From Gammaproteobacteria bacterium (GTDB taxonomy: Bacteria; Pseudomonadota; Gammaproteobacteria; Steroidobacterales; GCA-2729495): a DNA stretch of 56,450 nt. Below are positions 43,925 through 53,630 of this stretch, in pieces (position 1 is the stretch's first letter; each line of letters starts with the position of its first letter). The notes under the pieces were generated by a model that worked only from the letters and a program-made list of their open reading frames with translations, was not told the DNA's origin and did no database searches. The DNA is taken from contig SHZI01000004.1 in the NCBI GenBank assembly GCA_009692345.1, positions 1 to 56,450 on the forward strand, read 5' to 3'. The translations under genes and the position numbers were made by a program.

Positions 43925-45893
43925 AGCAATGGCCTCAGACCTGCCCACCACGCTAGTCGACGTTCTCGCCACTCGCGGTGACTCGAACCGGCGCATCCAC
44001 TATCTGGATGGACAGAATGACCGGCGCAGCGTCACGTTTAGCGGCCTGCGCTCTGCCGCGGTCGGCGTGCTGTTCCACCTCCAGGCATTTGGCGCCCAAC
44101 CCGGCGACAGGGTGATCCTGCACACCTCCAGCAATGAGCAGTTCCTGGACGGCTTCTGGGCCTGTCTCCTTGGGGGGCTGGTGCCGGTGCCGGTGGCCGT
44201 CGGTATCAGCGACGATCATCGGCTGAAGCTTCTGCAGGTTTTCGCCACGCTGGGCAATCCACTCGTCTACACGGAGGAAGGTCAGAGGAGCCGGCTCCAG
44301 GACTATGGCAGGGCAAGCGGCACTGCAGGCCAGGTTGATGCAGTGAACAGGCGGTCGCTGTTCGTCGAGCAGGTTACAGACATTTCCCGCCCGGGGCGGG
44401 AACACCCGGTGATGCCCGATGACGTTGCGTTCATTCAGTTTTCCTCGGGCTCCACGAGCACGCCAAAGGGCGTGTTACTGACTCACCGGAACCTGCTGAC
44501 CAATATCCGCGCAATGATTGAGGGCGCACGCTTCACTGATCAGGACATTTCCTTAAGCTGGATGCCGCTGACTCACGACATGGGCCTTATCGGGCTGCAC
44601 CTCTGCATGCTCACCGCGAACATCGAGCACACCATCATGGACACCCGGGTGTTCAGCCGGCGCCCACTGCTCTGGCTCGAGGAGGCCAGCCGGCTGCGGG
44701 CCACGGTCCTGTGCTCCCCGAATTTCGGTTACAAGCACTTTCTCAAAGTCTATGACTCCAAGGGTGTCAACGGCCTCGATCTGTCCGCTGTACGCCTGCT
44801 GATCAACGGTGCCGAGCCCATTTCGATTCCACTTTGCGAACGGTTCATGCAGGAGATGCAGCGCTTCGGGCTGGCGCGCACCGCAATGTATCCGGTCTAC
44901 GGGCTGGCCGAAGCGAGCCTCGCAGTGACACTGCCAGGGCCCGGGCATGCGTATCGTTCGGTGCTGGTGGAACGCGCGTCACTTGCAGTGGGCAGCACCG
45001 TCGCCCTTGCTGAGCCCGGTACTGCCAGCGGACTTGAACTCATGACTGTGGGCAAGCCGGTCCGCGACTGCGAGCTCCGGGTAGCCGGCGACGACGACCT
45101 GCCGCTCGCGGCAGGCACTGTCGGGCACCTGCAGATCCGGGGGGGCAACGTGACGAGCGGCTATGTGGGACTGCCCGCGGACCAGCAGCCGCTAACCGCT
45201 GATGGCTGGCTGCGCACGGGGGATCTCGGCTTCCTGACCGTGCCGGAAGGTGATCTGGTGGTCACCGGCCGGCAGAAGGAGATCATCTTTGTCAACGGCC
45301 TGAACTACTACCCCAATGACCTGGAGGCCATTGCCGAAAAGTACGCAGGCGTAGAGCTGGGCAAGATGGCCGCGGCAGGCTCCCGCAAGGCCGGCGGCGA
45401 GGACGAAGAGCTGCTGCTGTTCCTCCTCAATCGCGGCTCAGCTGCGGATTTCCTGCCCGTGGCCAATCAACTGCGGCGGCAAATTACCGAACACACCGGA
45501 CTGAACGTGGCCCACGTGATTCCAGTCAGAAATCTGCCCAAGACCACCAGCGGCAAGCTGCAGCGGGGCAAGCTTGCCCAGGCGTATGCCGACGGCGAGT
45601 ACGATGCGGTGGTGGCGGAGCTGGATGCGCTGGCGGTAGCGAGCGCCCGCAAGGCGGCAGCGGGCGGCTCAGACCTGCAGACAAAGATCCGGCACCTCTG
45701 CGCCTCGGTCATCACCGACCGGGAGATTGGCCTGGATGATGACTTTTTCGAGCTTGGCGTAAGCTCATTATCGCTGGCCCAGATCCATGAGCGCATCGAC
45801 GAGGAGTATCCGGGTCAGCTCGATGTGGAGGATCTGTTTACGAAATCCACAATCCGGGCTGTCGCGGCGCACCTTGAGGAGAAGGGCCTATGA
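43914..45893 (+). CDS. fatty acyl-AMP ligase with C-terminal acyl carrier protein domain
   Basis: FIQFSSGSTSTPKGVLLTHRNLLTNI; LSWMPLTHDMGLIG; C-terminal DDDFFELGVSSLSLAQIHERI phosphopantetheine Ser. Confidence 0.93.
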   Translation: MPPEAMASDLPTTLVDVLATRGDSNRRIHYLDGQNDRRSVTFSGLRSAAVGVLFHLQAFGAQPGDRVILHTSSNEQFLDGFWACLLGGLVPVPVAVGISDDHRLKLLQVFATLGNPLVYTEEGQRSRLQDYGRASGTAGQVDAVNRRSLFVEQVTDISRPGREHPVMPDDVAFIQFSSGSTSTPKGVLLTHRNLLTNIRAMIEGARFTDQDISLSWMPLTHDMGLIGLHLCMLTANIEHTIMDTRVFSRRPLLWLEEASRLRATVLCSPNFGYKHFLKVYDSKGVNGLDLSAVRLLINGAEPISIPLCERFMQEMQRFGLARTAMYPVYGLAEASLAVTLPGPGHAYRSVLVERASLAVGSTVALAEPGTASGLELMTVGKPVRDCELRVAGDDDLPLAAGTVGHLQIRGGNVTSGYVGLPADQQPLTADGWLRTGDLGFLTVPEGDLVVTGRQKEIIFVNGLNYYPNDLEAIAEKYAGVELGKMAAAGSRKAGGEDEELLLFLLNRGSAADFLPVANQLRRQITEHTGLNVAHVIPVRNLPKTTSGKLQRGKLAQAYADGEYDAVVAELDALAVASARKAAAGGSDLQTKIRHLCASVITDREIGLDDDFFELGVSSLSLAQIHERIDEEYPGQLDVEDLFTKSTIRAVAAHLEEKGL

Positions 45894-46147
45894 CCCTGAA
45901 CATTCCCGGCCACCAGGCACTCCGCAAGATCCTCGTCCTGAATCCCAAGGGTGGCTCGGGCCAGACGACGCTCGCCATGAATCTGGCCGGGTACTTCGCC
46001 TCGCTGGGACGGCCCGTCGCCCACGCCATCCTGGTCCCGGTGCTCCCGTCAGCCATCGATATCCATGCGGCGTCCCGGTCGATTGCCGACCTTCTGCTGG
46101 TTGCGAACGCGATGCAGAAGGTACCTGCAGAAGGTACCGGACCTTAG
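45890..46147 (+). pseudogene. ParA/MinD-type ATPase relic (internal deletion, C-terminal truncation, Walker A K->Q)
   Basis: KILVLNPKGGSGQTTLAMNLAGYFASLGRPVA joined directly to HAILVPVLPSAIDIHAASRSIADLLLVANAM; ends in 13-bp tandem duplication. Confidence 0.75.
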
Positions 46148-46161
46148 TTTTTTCAGTTTTT

Positions 46162-46626
46162 TTAGTTGTTGCCGCCGTGGGTTGCGTAGACGGTGGTCTT
46201 GCCATCCTTGCCCAGACTGAGCACGTCATAGGCAGGGGCGCCAGGCGCGTCCATACCCGGCGAGCCGGCCGGCATGCCCGGCGCTGTCAGCCCGAGGATT
46301 CCGGGCTTCTCCTTCAGTAGCCGCCGCACGTCACTGGCGGGCACATGGCCTTCGATGACGTAACCGCCCACCGTAGCGGTGTGGCAGGACGCCAGATTCA
46401 GCGGCACGCCGTTCGCTTTCTTGATCGGATCCACCTTGTCGAGATCCGTCACCTCGACGCGAAACCCCGCCGCCTCCATGTGCCTGACCCACTTGCCGCA
46501 ACAGCCGCAGCTGGGCGTCTTCCAGACCTTCAGGACGGGCAACTCCAGGGACTCGCCGGCGCGGACACCCCCTGCCACGAGCAGAAACGCCATTATCAGA
46601 CCCGCTGCGCTGCGCCGCTTCAACAT
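46162..46626 (-). CDS. DUF411 domain metal-binding protein
   Basis: LKVWKTPSCGCCGKWVRHMEAAGFRVEV; LASCHTATVGGYVIEGHVPASDVRRLL. Confidence 0.88.
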   Translation of the reverse strand: MLKRRSAAGLIMAFLLVAGGVRAGESLELPVLKVWKTPSCGCCGKWVRHMEAAGFRVEVTDLDKVDPIKKANGVPLNLASCHTATVGGYVIEGHVPASDVRRLLKEKPGILGLTAPGMPAGSPGMDAPGAPAYDVLSLGKDGKTTVYATHGGNN

Positions 46627-46661
46627 CCTCAGCCCTCCAGAAATCGAGTCAGGCCCACGGC

Positions 46662-47306
46662 CTACGGCGCCGTCCGGGTCCGCTCCCGAAAAAACTCTAT
46701 GACCGCCGGTAAAATGGAAATGATGATGATGCCGATCACTACCGCCGAGAAGTTTTCCTTGACGAGCCGCACGTTGGCGAAGAAGTACCCGGCGGGAACC
46801 AGCAGCAGCACCCACAACATGCTGCCTGCCACGTTGTAGAACTGATAGCGGAGGTGCGCCATCTGGCCCACGCCCGCAGCAAAGGGCGCCACTGTCCGGA
46901 CAATCGGCACGAAGCGGGCAATGACGATGGTCTTGCCGCCGTAACGGGCGAAATAGGCCTGGGTCTTGTCGAGGTACTTCTGATTGATCAGCCCCGGAAA
47001 CCGGCGCTGCAACTCTGTGCCGGCCAGACGGCCAACCCAGTAGTTGACCGCATTACCGAGAATAGCTGCGGCAATGAGCAGGACGCAGAGCGCCAGGACA
47101 TCGAGCCGCCCCGAGGCGGCAACTGCCCCGGCAGCGAACAACAGTGAATCGCCGGGCAGCAGGGGCATGACCACGAGTCCCGTCTCGCAGAAGATGATGA
47201 GAAAGAGGATCGCGTAGATCCAGATGCCGTAGTTGGCTACGAGCTCATCCAGATGGACATCCAGGTTCAGGATGAAATCGACGAGGTACAGCAACAGGTC
47301 AACCAA
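46662..47306 (-). CDS. DedA family membrane protein
   Basis: LLPGDSLLFAAGAVAA; NYWVGRLAG; IVIARFVPIVRTVAPFAAGVGQM. Confidence 0.92.
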   Translation of the reverse strand: MVDLLLYLVDFILNLDVHLDELVANYGIWIYAILFLIIFCETGLVVMPLLPGDSLLFAAGAVAASGRLDVLALCVLLIAAAILGNAVNYWVGRLAGTELQRRFPGLINQKYLDKTQAYFARYGGKTIVIARFVPIVRTVAPFAAGVGQMAHLRYQFYNVAGSMLWVLLLVPAGYFFANVRLVKENFSAVVIGIIIISILPAVIEFFRERTRTAP

Positions 47307-47316
47307 GACGTCCAGT

Positions 47317-48288
47317 TTAACCGCCGAACGCGGCTGCTGCCGCGTGGAGGGTCTCGCAATTTATCGCTGCGACGTGGCGCGCCTCGACACCGCTGGCCTT
47401 GAGGGTTTTCCGGATGATGCCCTCCAGATTGGGCCGCTTGGCCGCGGGTCCGTCCTCCGCCCCCAGGCCCCCGCCGAACTCAATGAAGGTCGTCACCTGC
47501 TGCGCGATAGCCGTATTCAGGCAGCCGACCCAGTTCACGGGATTGAACAACTGGAAGAACAGTCGCGTCCGGATCGAATCAGGTTCGTGCAGTACGCCGG
47601 TGTAGTTGGAGAGTACCCCGACGGTGGGTGCGGAGAACGTCACCCGCTCCAGGTCGTCCCGGAACAGCAGGGCCGCCGTCACCATGAAATAGGTATGAAA
47701 GGCCCCTTCAGTCGCCAGGCGAATGGCGCGCTTCCGGGGCATGCGCTCGGCGAGATCCAGGGCCAGTGCGTCCAGATCGCTGTCACGCCCGCCAACCACA
47801 GTCTGGTCTGGGAGGTTACAACTCGCGACCTGGCAGAAGTGGCGATCCGCCAGAGGCCGCGCCGTGTCAATGTCCAGGGTGAGCGCCAGCATGCCGCCTT
47901 CGCCGTGCTCGCCCATCAACTCGCCCCGGCGCCGCACCAGTCGGAGCGCATCCTCGAAACCCAGTGCGCCAGCCGCCACCAGCGCGCTGTACTCGCCAAG
48001 GCTGTGGCCTGCGGCCAGCGCCGGCTGAAGCCCGCCACCGGTCAGTTCCTCAAACACCCGCAGGCAGGCGATCTCGTGGGTCAGGAGTGCCGGTTGCGTA
48101 TTGCGGGTGAGGCCAATCTCGCCAGCCGGATCAGCAAAGGACAACTCCCGGAGATCGAAGCCAAGCACTTCGTTGGCCCGGTCGTAAACCTGGCGGGCGG
48201 CAGCAAACTCCTGGTAGAGATCGCTCCCCATGCCCCGGTACTGGGAACCCTGGCCGGGAAACACAAACATGACGCGCTGGTCGCTCAC
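47317..48288 (-). CDS. acyl-carrier-protein S-malonyltransferase (FabD / trans-AT type)
   Basis: RVMFVFPGQGSQYRGMGSDL; LAAGHSLGEYSALVAAGAL; GTG start inferred within longer ORF. Confidence 0.9.
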   Translation of the reverse strand: MSDQRVMFVFPGQGSQYRGMGSDLYQEFAAARQVYDRANEVLGFDLRELSFADPAGEIGLTRNTQPALLTHEIACLRVFEELTGGGLQPALAAGHSLGEYSALVAAGALGFEDALRLVRRRGELMGEHGEGGMLALTLDIDTARPLADRHFCQVASCNLPDQTVVGGRDSDLDALALDLAERMPRKRAIRLATEGAFHTYFMVTAALLFRDDLERVTFSAPTVGVLSNYTGVLHEPDSIRTRLFFQLFNPVNWVGCLNTAIAQQVTTFIEFGGGLGAEDGPAAKRPNLEGIIRKTLKASGVEARHVAAINCETLHAAAAAFGG

Positions 48289-48397
48289 CGACTCTCCCTG
48301 AGGCTGATGCTGTGCCTCGTACCTGGCTGGCCGCAGAGGATACGGGTGACTCCCTGCGGCGACAACCGGGGCGCCGCCATCGCCGGTGCCAGCAGGG

Positions 48398-49672
48398 TCA
48401 GTGCTGCCAGCGGCGGGCCTCATCGCCGAGAATCGCAATGCCCCGCCGGACGGTTTCCTCATCACGAGCGTAGGTAATTCGCAGGCACTGATCCCGGTGC
48501 GGCCAGTGCGCCTCTGGTGGCTCGCTGAGCCCCGGGAAGAAGTGGTGGCCCGAGAGCACCAGCACACCGCGAGCCTTGAGGCGGGCATACAGCTCAGCGC
48601 TGGTGATCGAGAGCCGCGGCAGCCACAGCCAGAGAAACAGAGCGCCCTCCGGGGTGTGCACGTGCCAGTCGCAGCCGTCCAGCGCCTCCCGCAGCCAGGC
48701 CAGGGCCTGCAGGGCCCGGCGTTGATAGAAGGGCCGGATCACCTCCCGGGACAGGCGCACGATCTCGCCGCTGGCCACCAGGTCCCGGACGAGGACAGGC
48801 CCGACGCTCCCCACGGCGAGGCTGGTTACTGCCGTCATGGCCCCGAGTGCCGTAATGATCTCGGGACGGGCGATGACCATCCCGGTGCGCAGGCCGGGCA
48901 GTCCGAGCTTCGACAGGCTCATGCAGACAATGACATTCTCGTCCCAGATCGGCGTGGCGGCGGTGAACACGATCTGGGGAAACGGCAACCCGTAAGCACT
49001 GTCGAGAATCAACGGCACTTCGAGGCGGCGGGCCAGCGCCCGGAGGCGGTGGACTTCATCGTCGGTCAGCACGTTGCCCGTCGGGTTGGTGGGCCTCGAG
49101 GCACAGATCGCCGCCACAGTGCCGGGCAGGTCACTGGTGCCATCGAGGGCAGCAAAATCGACGTGGTACTTGAACAGACGCTCCGGCAGATGCTCGATGA
49201 CGGGCCGTTGCGCGACGAACAGATCCTGCGTGACGCCCAGGTCACCATAGCCAATGTACTCGGGCGTCAGGGGCAAGAGGATGCGCTGCTCACCGCCAGC
49301 AGCCGACGGTCCGGCCAGCAGATTGAACAGCAGGAAGAAGCCCTGCTGGCTGCCGGCTGTCAGGGCAATGTTCTCGGGGCCGACGTCCCAGCCGCACTCC
49401 CGTCGCAGGAGCCCTGCCAGCGCGGACCGGAAGGTCTGTTCACCCAGCGGGTCCGGGTAGTCCGCCACCAGGCGCCGGAAGTCCCGGTCGTCATCGAGCA
49501 CCGCGTGGAACCGTTCCCGGAACACGGCGAGCATCTCGGGTATGTGGGCCGGATTGCCCCCACCCAGCATCAGCGGCGGGACGGCCGCGGCCATGGCGGC
49601 GCCGAGATCGGTCATCAGCTCGACCGCCCCTGCGGGGCGGGTGAAGCGCTGGCCAAAGCAGGAGAATTTCAT
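48398..49672 (-). CDS. AvtA-like valine-pyruvate aminotransferase (fold type I PLP)
   Basis: MKFSCFGQRFTRPAGAVELMTDLG; SRPTNPTGNVLTDDEV; MSLSKLGLPGLRTGM. Confidence 0.88.
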   Translation of the reverse strand: MKFSCFGQRFTRPAGAVELMTDLGAAMAAAVPPLMLGGGNPAHIPEMLAVFRERFHAVLDDDRDFRRLVADYPDPLGEQTFRSALAGLLRRECGWDVGPENIALTAGSQQGFFLLFNLLAGPSAAGGEQRILLPLTPEYIGYGDLGVTQDLFVAQRPVIEHLPERLFKYHVDFAALDGTSDLPGTVAAICASRPTNPTGNVLTDDEVHRLRALARRLEVPLILDSAYGLPFPQIVFTAATPIWDENVIVCMSLSKLGLPGLRTGMVIARPEIITALGAMTAVTSLAVGSVGPVLVRDLVASGEIVRLSREVIRPFYQRRALQALAWLREALDGCDWHVHTPEGALFLWLWLPRLSITSAELYARLKARGVLVLSGHHFFPGLSEPPEAHWPHRDQCLRITYARDEETVRRGIAILGDEARRWQH

Positions 49673-49703
49673 GGGCTTCAGCTCGTTGAGCGGCACGCTA
49701 CAA

Positions 49704-49725
49704 CACTGTTCGATATGATACAGTG
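49704..49725. promoter_or_regulatory. candidate TetR operator, 22-bp inverted repeat CACTGT-N10-ACAGTG
   Basis: cactgttcgatatgatacagtg in the divergent intergenic region. Confidence 0.65.
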
Positions 49726-49751
49726 CTGTTTCATCGATCAGATGCCACCCC

Positions 49752-50369
49752 ATGCCCGCTCCCGCCACTACGGTCCGTCTGCCAGCCACCGATTCGGCCA
49801 GCCAGAAGATCCGCTCCCGGCAGGATGGTACCCGGTCCCGCATCCTGACCGAGAGCGCGGCCCTGTTCGTGGGCCAGGGCTACGAACACGTCAGCGTGGA
49901 ACAGATCCTCGCGGCAGCCGATATCGCCCGCAGCAGCTTCTACCGCTTCTTTGCCAACCGTGAAGAGGTGCTGACTGCCATCATCAGGCCCGTGTTTGCC
50001 GCCGGCCTCACCCACCTTGAAGCCGTCACGGCCCGGGATGCCCGGGGGATTCTGGACGGGATTTTTGCCACCTATCTGGCCCTGTGGGCCGCTAGCCCCG
50101 CCGCGCTTCGCCTCGCCACGCGCACGGGTGGCGTCTACTTCGACCTGTTCCGGGACCTGCACACCCCCTTCCGGGAGCGGATCACCGCACTTCTGCGCCT
50201 GGCAGAGCCTGGTGGCCAGCTACTCAACAACAGCGCCGAGTACTCGGCGCGCCTGCTGGCCCGGGCAGCCGTGCCGGTGATGGAGGTCTACCACCGGGAC
50301 GTCCGTTTCGCCGCCCTGTTCCAGTCGACAATGCGGGGCCTGTTGCTGAGGCCGGGACCACCGGTGTAG
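49752..50369 (+). CDS. TetR/AcrR family transcriptional regulator
   Basis: RSRILTESAALFVGQGYEHVSVEQILAAADIARSSFYRFFANREEVLTAII HTH. Confidence 0.9.
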   Translation: MPAPATTVRLPATDSASQKIRSRQDGTRSRILTESAALFVGQGYEHVSVEQILAAADIARSSFYRFFANREEVLTAIIRPVFAAGLTHLEAVTARDARGILDGIFATYLALWAASPAALRLATRTGGVYFDLFRDLHTPFRERITALLRLAEPGGQLLNNSAEYSARLLARAAVPVMEVYHRDVRFAALFQSTMRGLLLRPGPPV

Positions 50370-50426
50370 GCTCGCGGAATATGTCTGCTTAAGCCTGTTC
50401 GCTTCTTTGCTTTCAATAAACAGGGT

Positions 50427-50470
50427 CCGGCACAAGCGCCCACAGACCCCGGCACAAGCGCCCACAGACC
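50427..50470. repeat. 22-bp perfect tandem repeat x2 (ccggcacaagcgcccacagacc) upstream of TonB receptor
   Basis: 50427-50448 and 50449-50470. Confidence 0.95.
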
Positions 50471-50483
50471 AAGGTGTAACGGT

Positions 50484-53400
50484 ATGGCGTCCTCCCGCAT
50501 CCGCCTGTCCCTGGCCGTGACGGCAGCAGTGACCTTAAGCCCCCTGCCCCTGCTTTTGCCCGCTACCGGCTGGGCGCAGATCGAAGAAATCATAGTGAGC
50601 GCCCGGAAGCGGGCGGAAAGCCTGCAGGAGGTGCCCATTGCAGTGGACGTGCTCACGTCGGAGCAGCTGGAGCGCAAGTCCATCAACAGCCTTGCTGACA
50701 TCACCAAGAGCCTCTCCTCCGTGGAGTTCGACGAGGGCGCCTCGAGGAGCGACACGCGCATCACCATCCGTGGTCTCTCGCCCACCCGGGGCCGGCAGAA
50801 CGTGGCAGTGCTGGTCGATGGCATCGACGTCTCCACGGAAGCCATCAGCAACTCGGGCGGCGGCTCGCTGCTGAACACCCGGATTGTCGACATCGAGCGG
50901 ATCGAAGTCGTGAAAGGCCCCCAGCTGGCGCTTTACGGCCGGAGCGCCTTCGCCGGCGCCATCCAGTACGTCACCAAGGACCCGTCGGAAGTTTTCGAGG
51001 CCACGCTGAACGCAGACGCCAGTCTGGAAGACCAGTACGACGCCTCCCTGAGCATGAGTGGCCCCGTGCTGGGTGACAAGCTGGGCCTGCGCTTCAACGC
51101 CGCCTGGTGGGACGAGCAGGGCTATTACGAGAACTCGCTGACGGGCAACGATCTCGGCACCGATACGGGCTACGCCTTCGGCCTGACGGCCAAGTCCCAG
51201 GTCACCGACACCTTCACGCTCAAGTTCCGTGCCGAGTACGAGGATCAGCAGGTGGGGCCCGCCCCCACCGCGTTCCTGAAATTCAACGCCGAGACGGCAT
51301 TGCCGGAGACGACGACCAATCCCTTTACTGATCCGGTCTCCGGGACCCAGTATCCGGCCCTCTTCCGGTGCTTCGAAAAGATTGCCAGCAAGACCTGGAA
51401 CCAGGCGCTCGTGGACCGCAATAACCGGCTCTACGATCCGAACTACACGCCGACGGGGCCCAATCCGGCCCTGCCCAACGCGCTCTACAGCAGCCCCTAC
51501 TGCGAAACCGCGGTGGCGAGCTTCCTCGGCGCACCCCGGAACCTCAAGAAAGGTGACATCGCGGTCGCCACGAACCCGTTTACCAATGACGACTACGAGG
51601 GCATCGACCGGCAGCTGCTCCGCTTCTCCCTGGTCTCGGAGTGGGACGTGGGCTCGGGCACTCTCAGTGCCCACACGGGCTACATCCACGAGCAGTCCAA
51701 GGAAGATGCGGACAACGGCAAATTCGGCTTTGCGCCGGCGCCGGATTCGATATCGCCACTGACGGGCGCCGCCTACACGGACGGCGGCGTCAATGCCTTC
51801 ATCCTGAATACGGACAAGCTGACGACCCAGTTCAGCCAGGAAATCATGTTCCGTACCAACTACGATGGACCCCTCCAGGCCACCCTGGGCGCGCTCTACT
51901 GGCAGGAAGACGTGGGCAACGCCAGCAACTCGCTCACCGTCCAGGGCTCCGGTAGCCATTGCGCCTGGTCCAGCCTGAGCGGGATCACGTTTGATCAGCT
52001 TGGCTTTGTCGAGCCCGGCACCGGCTGCTACGGCTACACGGAACGGGCCGTAGGGCCACTCATCCGGGGCGGCTTCAATTTCGGCGACGGGACGCCCTAC
52101 GACGGTATCGGGCAGTACAAGGAATCAACCCCGGCGGACCGCAATACCGAACACCGATCCTTCTTCGGCCAGCTGGAGTACGAGATCACCCCCAGCGTGA
52201 ACGCGATCTTTGAGGGTCGCTACAGCGTTGAGACCGTCGAAGTCATCGGGCCGGTGTTCCTGAAGCCCACGGCCTCCGGCGGCCCCGGCAGCTGGAACCC
52301 CTGTGGCATCTTCTTCCGGCCCTGCACCGACAGCTGGATGTTCGGCGCGCCCAACTCGTTCTCCACGGCCGCGCACTCCTTCGGTGGCCCCCTCTACAGC
52401 CAGGCCGCCTTCGAGAACTGGTACGACTCCTACAACCCCAATGCCCTCATCGACGCGAACCGCCCGGAACTGGGCCTCCTGCGGGACATCATTCCGTCGC
52501 AATGCCGGAACGACCAGGGCGTCATCGACCGGCTGGCCAACGTGGACGCGGGCAATCCGGATCAGTTCGACCTCTTTAACCCGTCCTGCAACGGCAGCAT
52601 TTCCAGGGACGACAACTGGTTCTCCCCCAAGCTCACCGTTGCCTGGCAGGTCAACGATGATCTGAATGCCTACGCGTCCTGGTCCATTGCCGAGAAGCCG
52701 GGTGGCTTTTCCACCCTGAGTATTGGCTCGAGCGGGTTGAACCGGGAATTGCTCGAGTTCAAGCCCGAGAAGCTGACGGTCTGGGAGGTCGGTGCAAAGA
52801 GCCAGTGGCTGGATCAAACCCTGGTAGTCAATACGGCGGCGTTCTTTCAGGACTTCACGGACAAGCAGACTCTGGTCTCCGTCCTGAACGCTGCCGGCGA
52901 CCGGCTGGTCAACAAGCTGGAGAACCTGGACGGCGCGCAGGTTCTTGGCCTCGAGATGGATGTGTCGTGGGCGCCCATGACCCCGTTCCTCGGGGGCAAC
53001 TGGAAGCTGACCGGCGGCTATACCTACCTGGATGCAGAGTATGTCGACGCGCCGGGCGAGAACACCTCCTTCACGTTCATCGCTGGCGCGGGCAACTGCG
53101 CGCCCAAGATCGTGACCGCTCAGAGCGGCAATGCCTCCGTGGTCTGCGTGGTCAGCCTGGATGGCAAGCGCCTGGAAGATGCGCCGGCGGGCAAGTTTGT
53201 GGGCACCATCGGCTACGAGCTGCCGCTGGCGGACGACCTGACCTTCTTCGCTGAGACCGACCTGCTCTGGGTGGCCAAGCGCTATATCGAGGCCACCAAT
53301 GAGAACTGGGTGGAACCCGACACCAACGTCGATTTTATCGCCGGCCTGCGCACAGAACGCTGGGAGGTGATGGGTTACGTCTCCAACGTCTTCGACGACG

Positions 53401-53630
53401 ACACCATTGCTTCGGCGGCGGGTGGCCCGAGCCTGTCCTGCTGCTTCACACTGGGCAGTGGCATCGACCTGGTCAACCAGCAGACGCCAGTAGCCAGTCC
53501 GTCGACCGGGGAACCGGGCAAGACGGTAACCCTGGAACTGCCCCAGTTCCGCTTCGCTTTCGCACCGGATCCCCGGGTTATCGGCATCCGGACCAAGTAC
53601 AAGTTTGGCGGCGAGCAGGGGCGGCGGTAG
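50484..53630 (+). CDS. TonB-dependent receptor
   Basis: EEIIVSARKRAESLQEVPIAVDVLTSEQL; RIEVVKGPQLALYGRSAFAGAIQYVTK; C-terminal beta-barrel. Confidence 0.93.
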   Translation: MASSRIRLSLAVTAAVTLSPLPLLLPATGWAQIEEIIVSARKRAESLQEVPIAVDVLTSEQLERKSINSLADITKSLSSVEFDEGASRSDTRITIRGLSPTRGRQNVAVLVDGIDVSTEAISNSGGGSLLNTRIVDIERIEVVKGPQLALYGRSAFAGAIQYVTKDPSEVFEATLNADASLEDQYDASLSMSGPVLGDKLGLRFNAAWWDEQGYYENSLTGNDLGTDTGYAFGLTAKSQVTDTFTLKFRAEYEDQQVGPAPTAFLKFNAETALPETTTNPFTDPVSGTQYPALFRCFEKIASKTWNQALVDRNNRLYDPNYTPTGPNPALPNALYSSPYCETAVASFLGAPRNLKKGDIAVATNPFTNDDYEGIDRQLLRFSLVSEWDVGSGTLSAHTGYIHEQSKEDADNGKFGFAPAPDSISPLTGAAYTDGGVNAFILNTDKLTTQFSQEIMFRTNYDGPLQATLGALYWQEDVGNASNSLTVQGSGSHCAWSSLSGITFDQLGFVEPGTGCYGYTERAVGPLIRGGFNFGDGTPYDGIGQYKESTPADRNTEHRSFFGQLEYEITPSVNAIFEGRYSVETVEVIGPVFLKPTASGGPGSWNPCGIFFRPCTDSWMFGAPNSFSTAAHSFGGPLYSQAAFENWYDSYNPNALIDANRPELGLLRDIIPSQCRNDQGVIDRLANVDAGNPDQFDLFNPSCNGSISRDDNWFSPKLTVAWQVNDDLNAYASWSIAEKPGGFSTLSIGSSGLNRELLEFKPEKLTVWEVGAKSQWLDQTLVVNTAAFFQDFTDKQTLVSVLNAAGDRLVNKLENLDGAQVLGLEMDVSWAPMTPFLGGNWKLTGGYTYLDAEYVDAPGENTSFTFIAGAGNCAPKIVTAQSGNASVVCVVSLDGKRLEDAPAGKFVGTIGYELPLADDLTFFAETDLLWVAKRYIEATNENWVEPDTNVDFIAGLRTERWEVMGYVSNVFDDDTIASAAGGPSLSCCFTLGSGIDLVNQQTPVASPSTGEPGKTVTLELPQFRFAFAPDPRVIGIRTKYKFGGEQGRR

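Noticed and set aside
46148-46161. T-rich stretch ttagttttttcagtttttttag as terminator
   Set aside because: No convincing GC-rich stem adjacent to the T-tract on either strand
48386-49963. 525-aa plus-strand ORF
   Set aside because: Antisense to the AvtA-like aminotransferase and in another frame of tetR; no motifs
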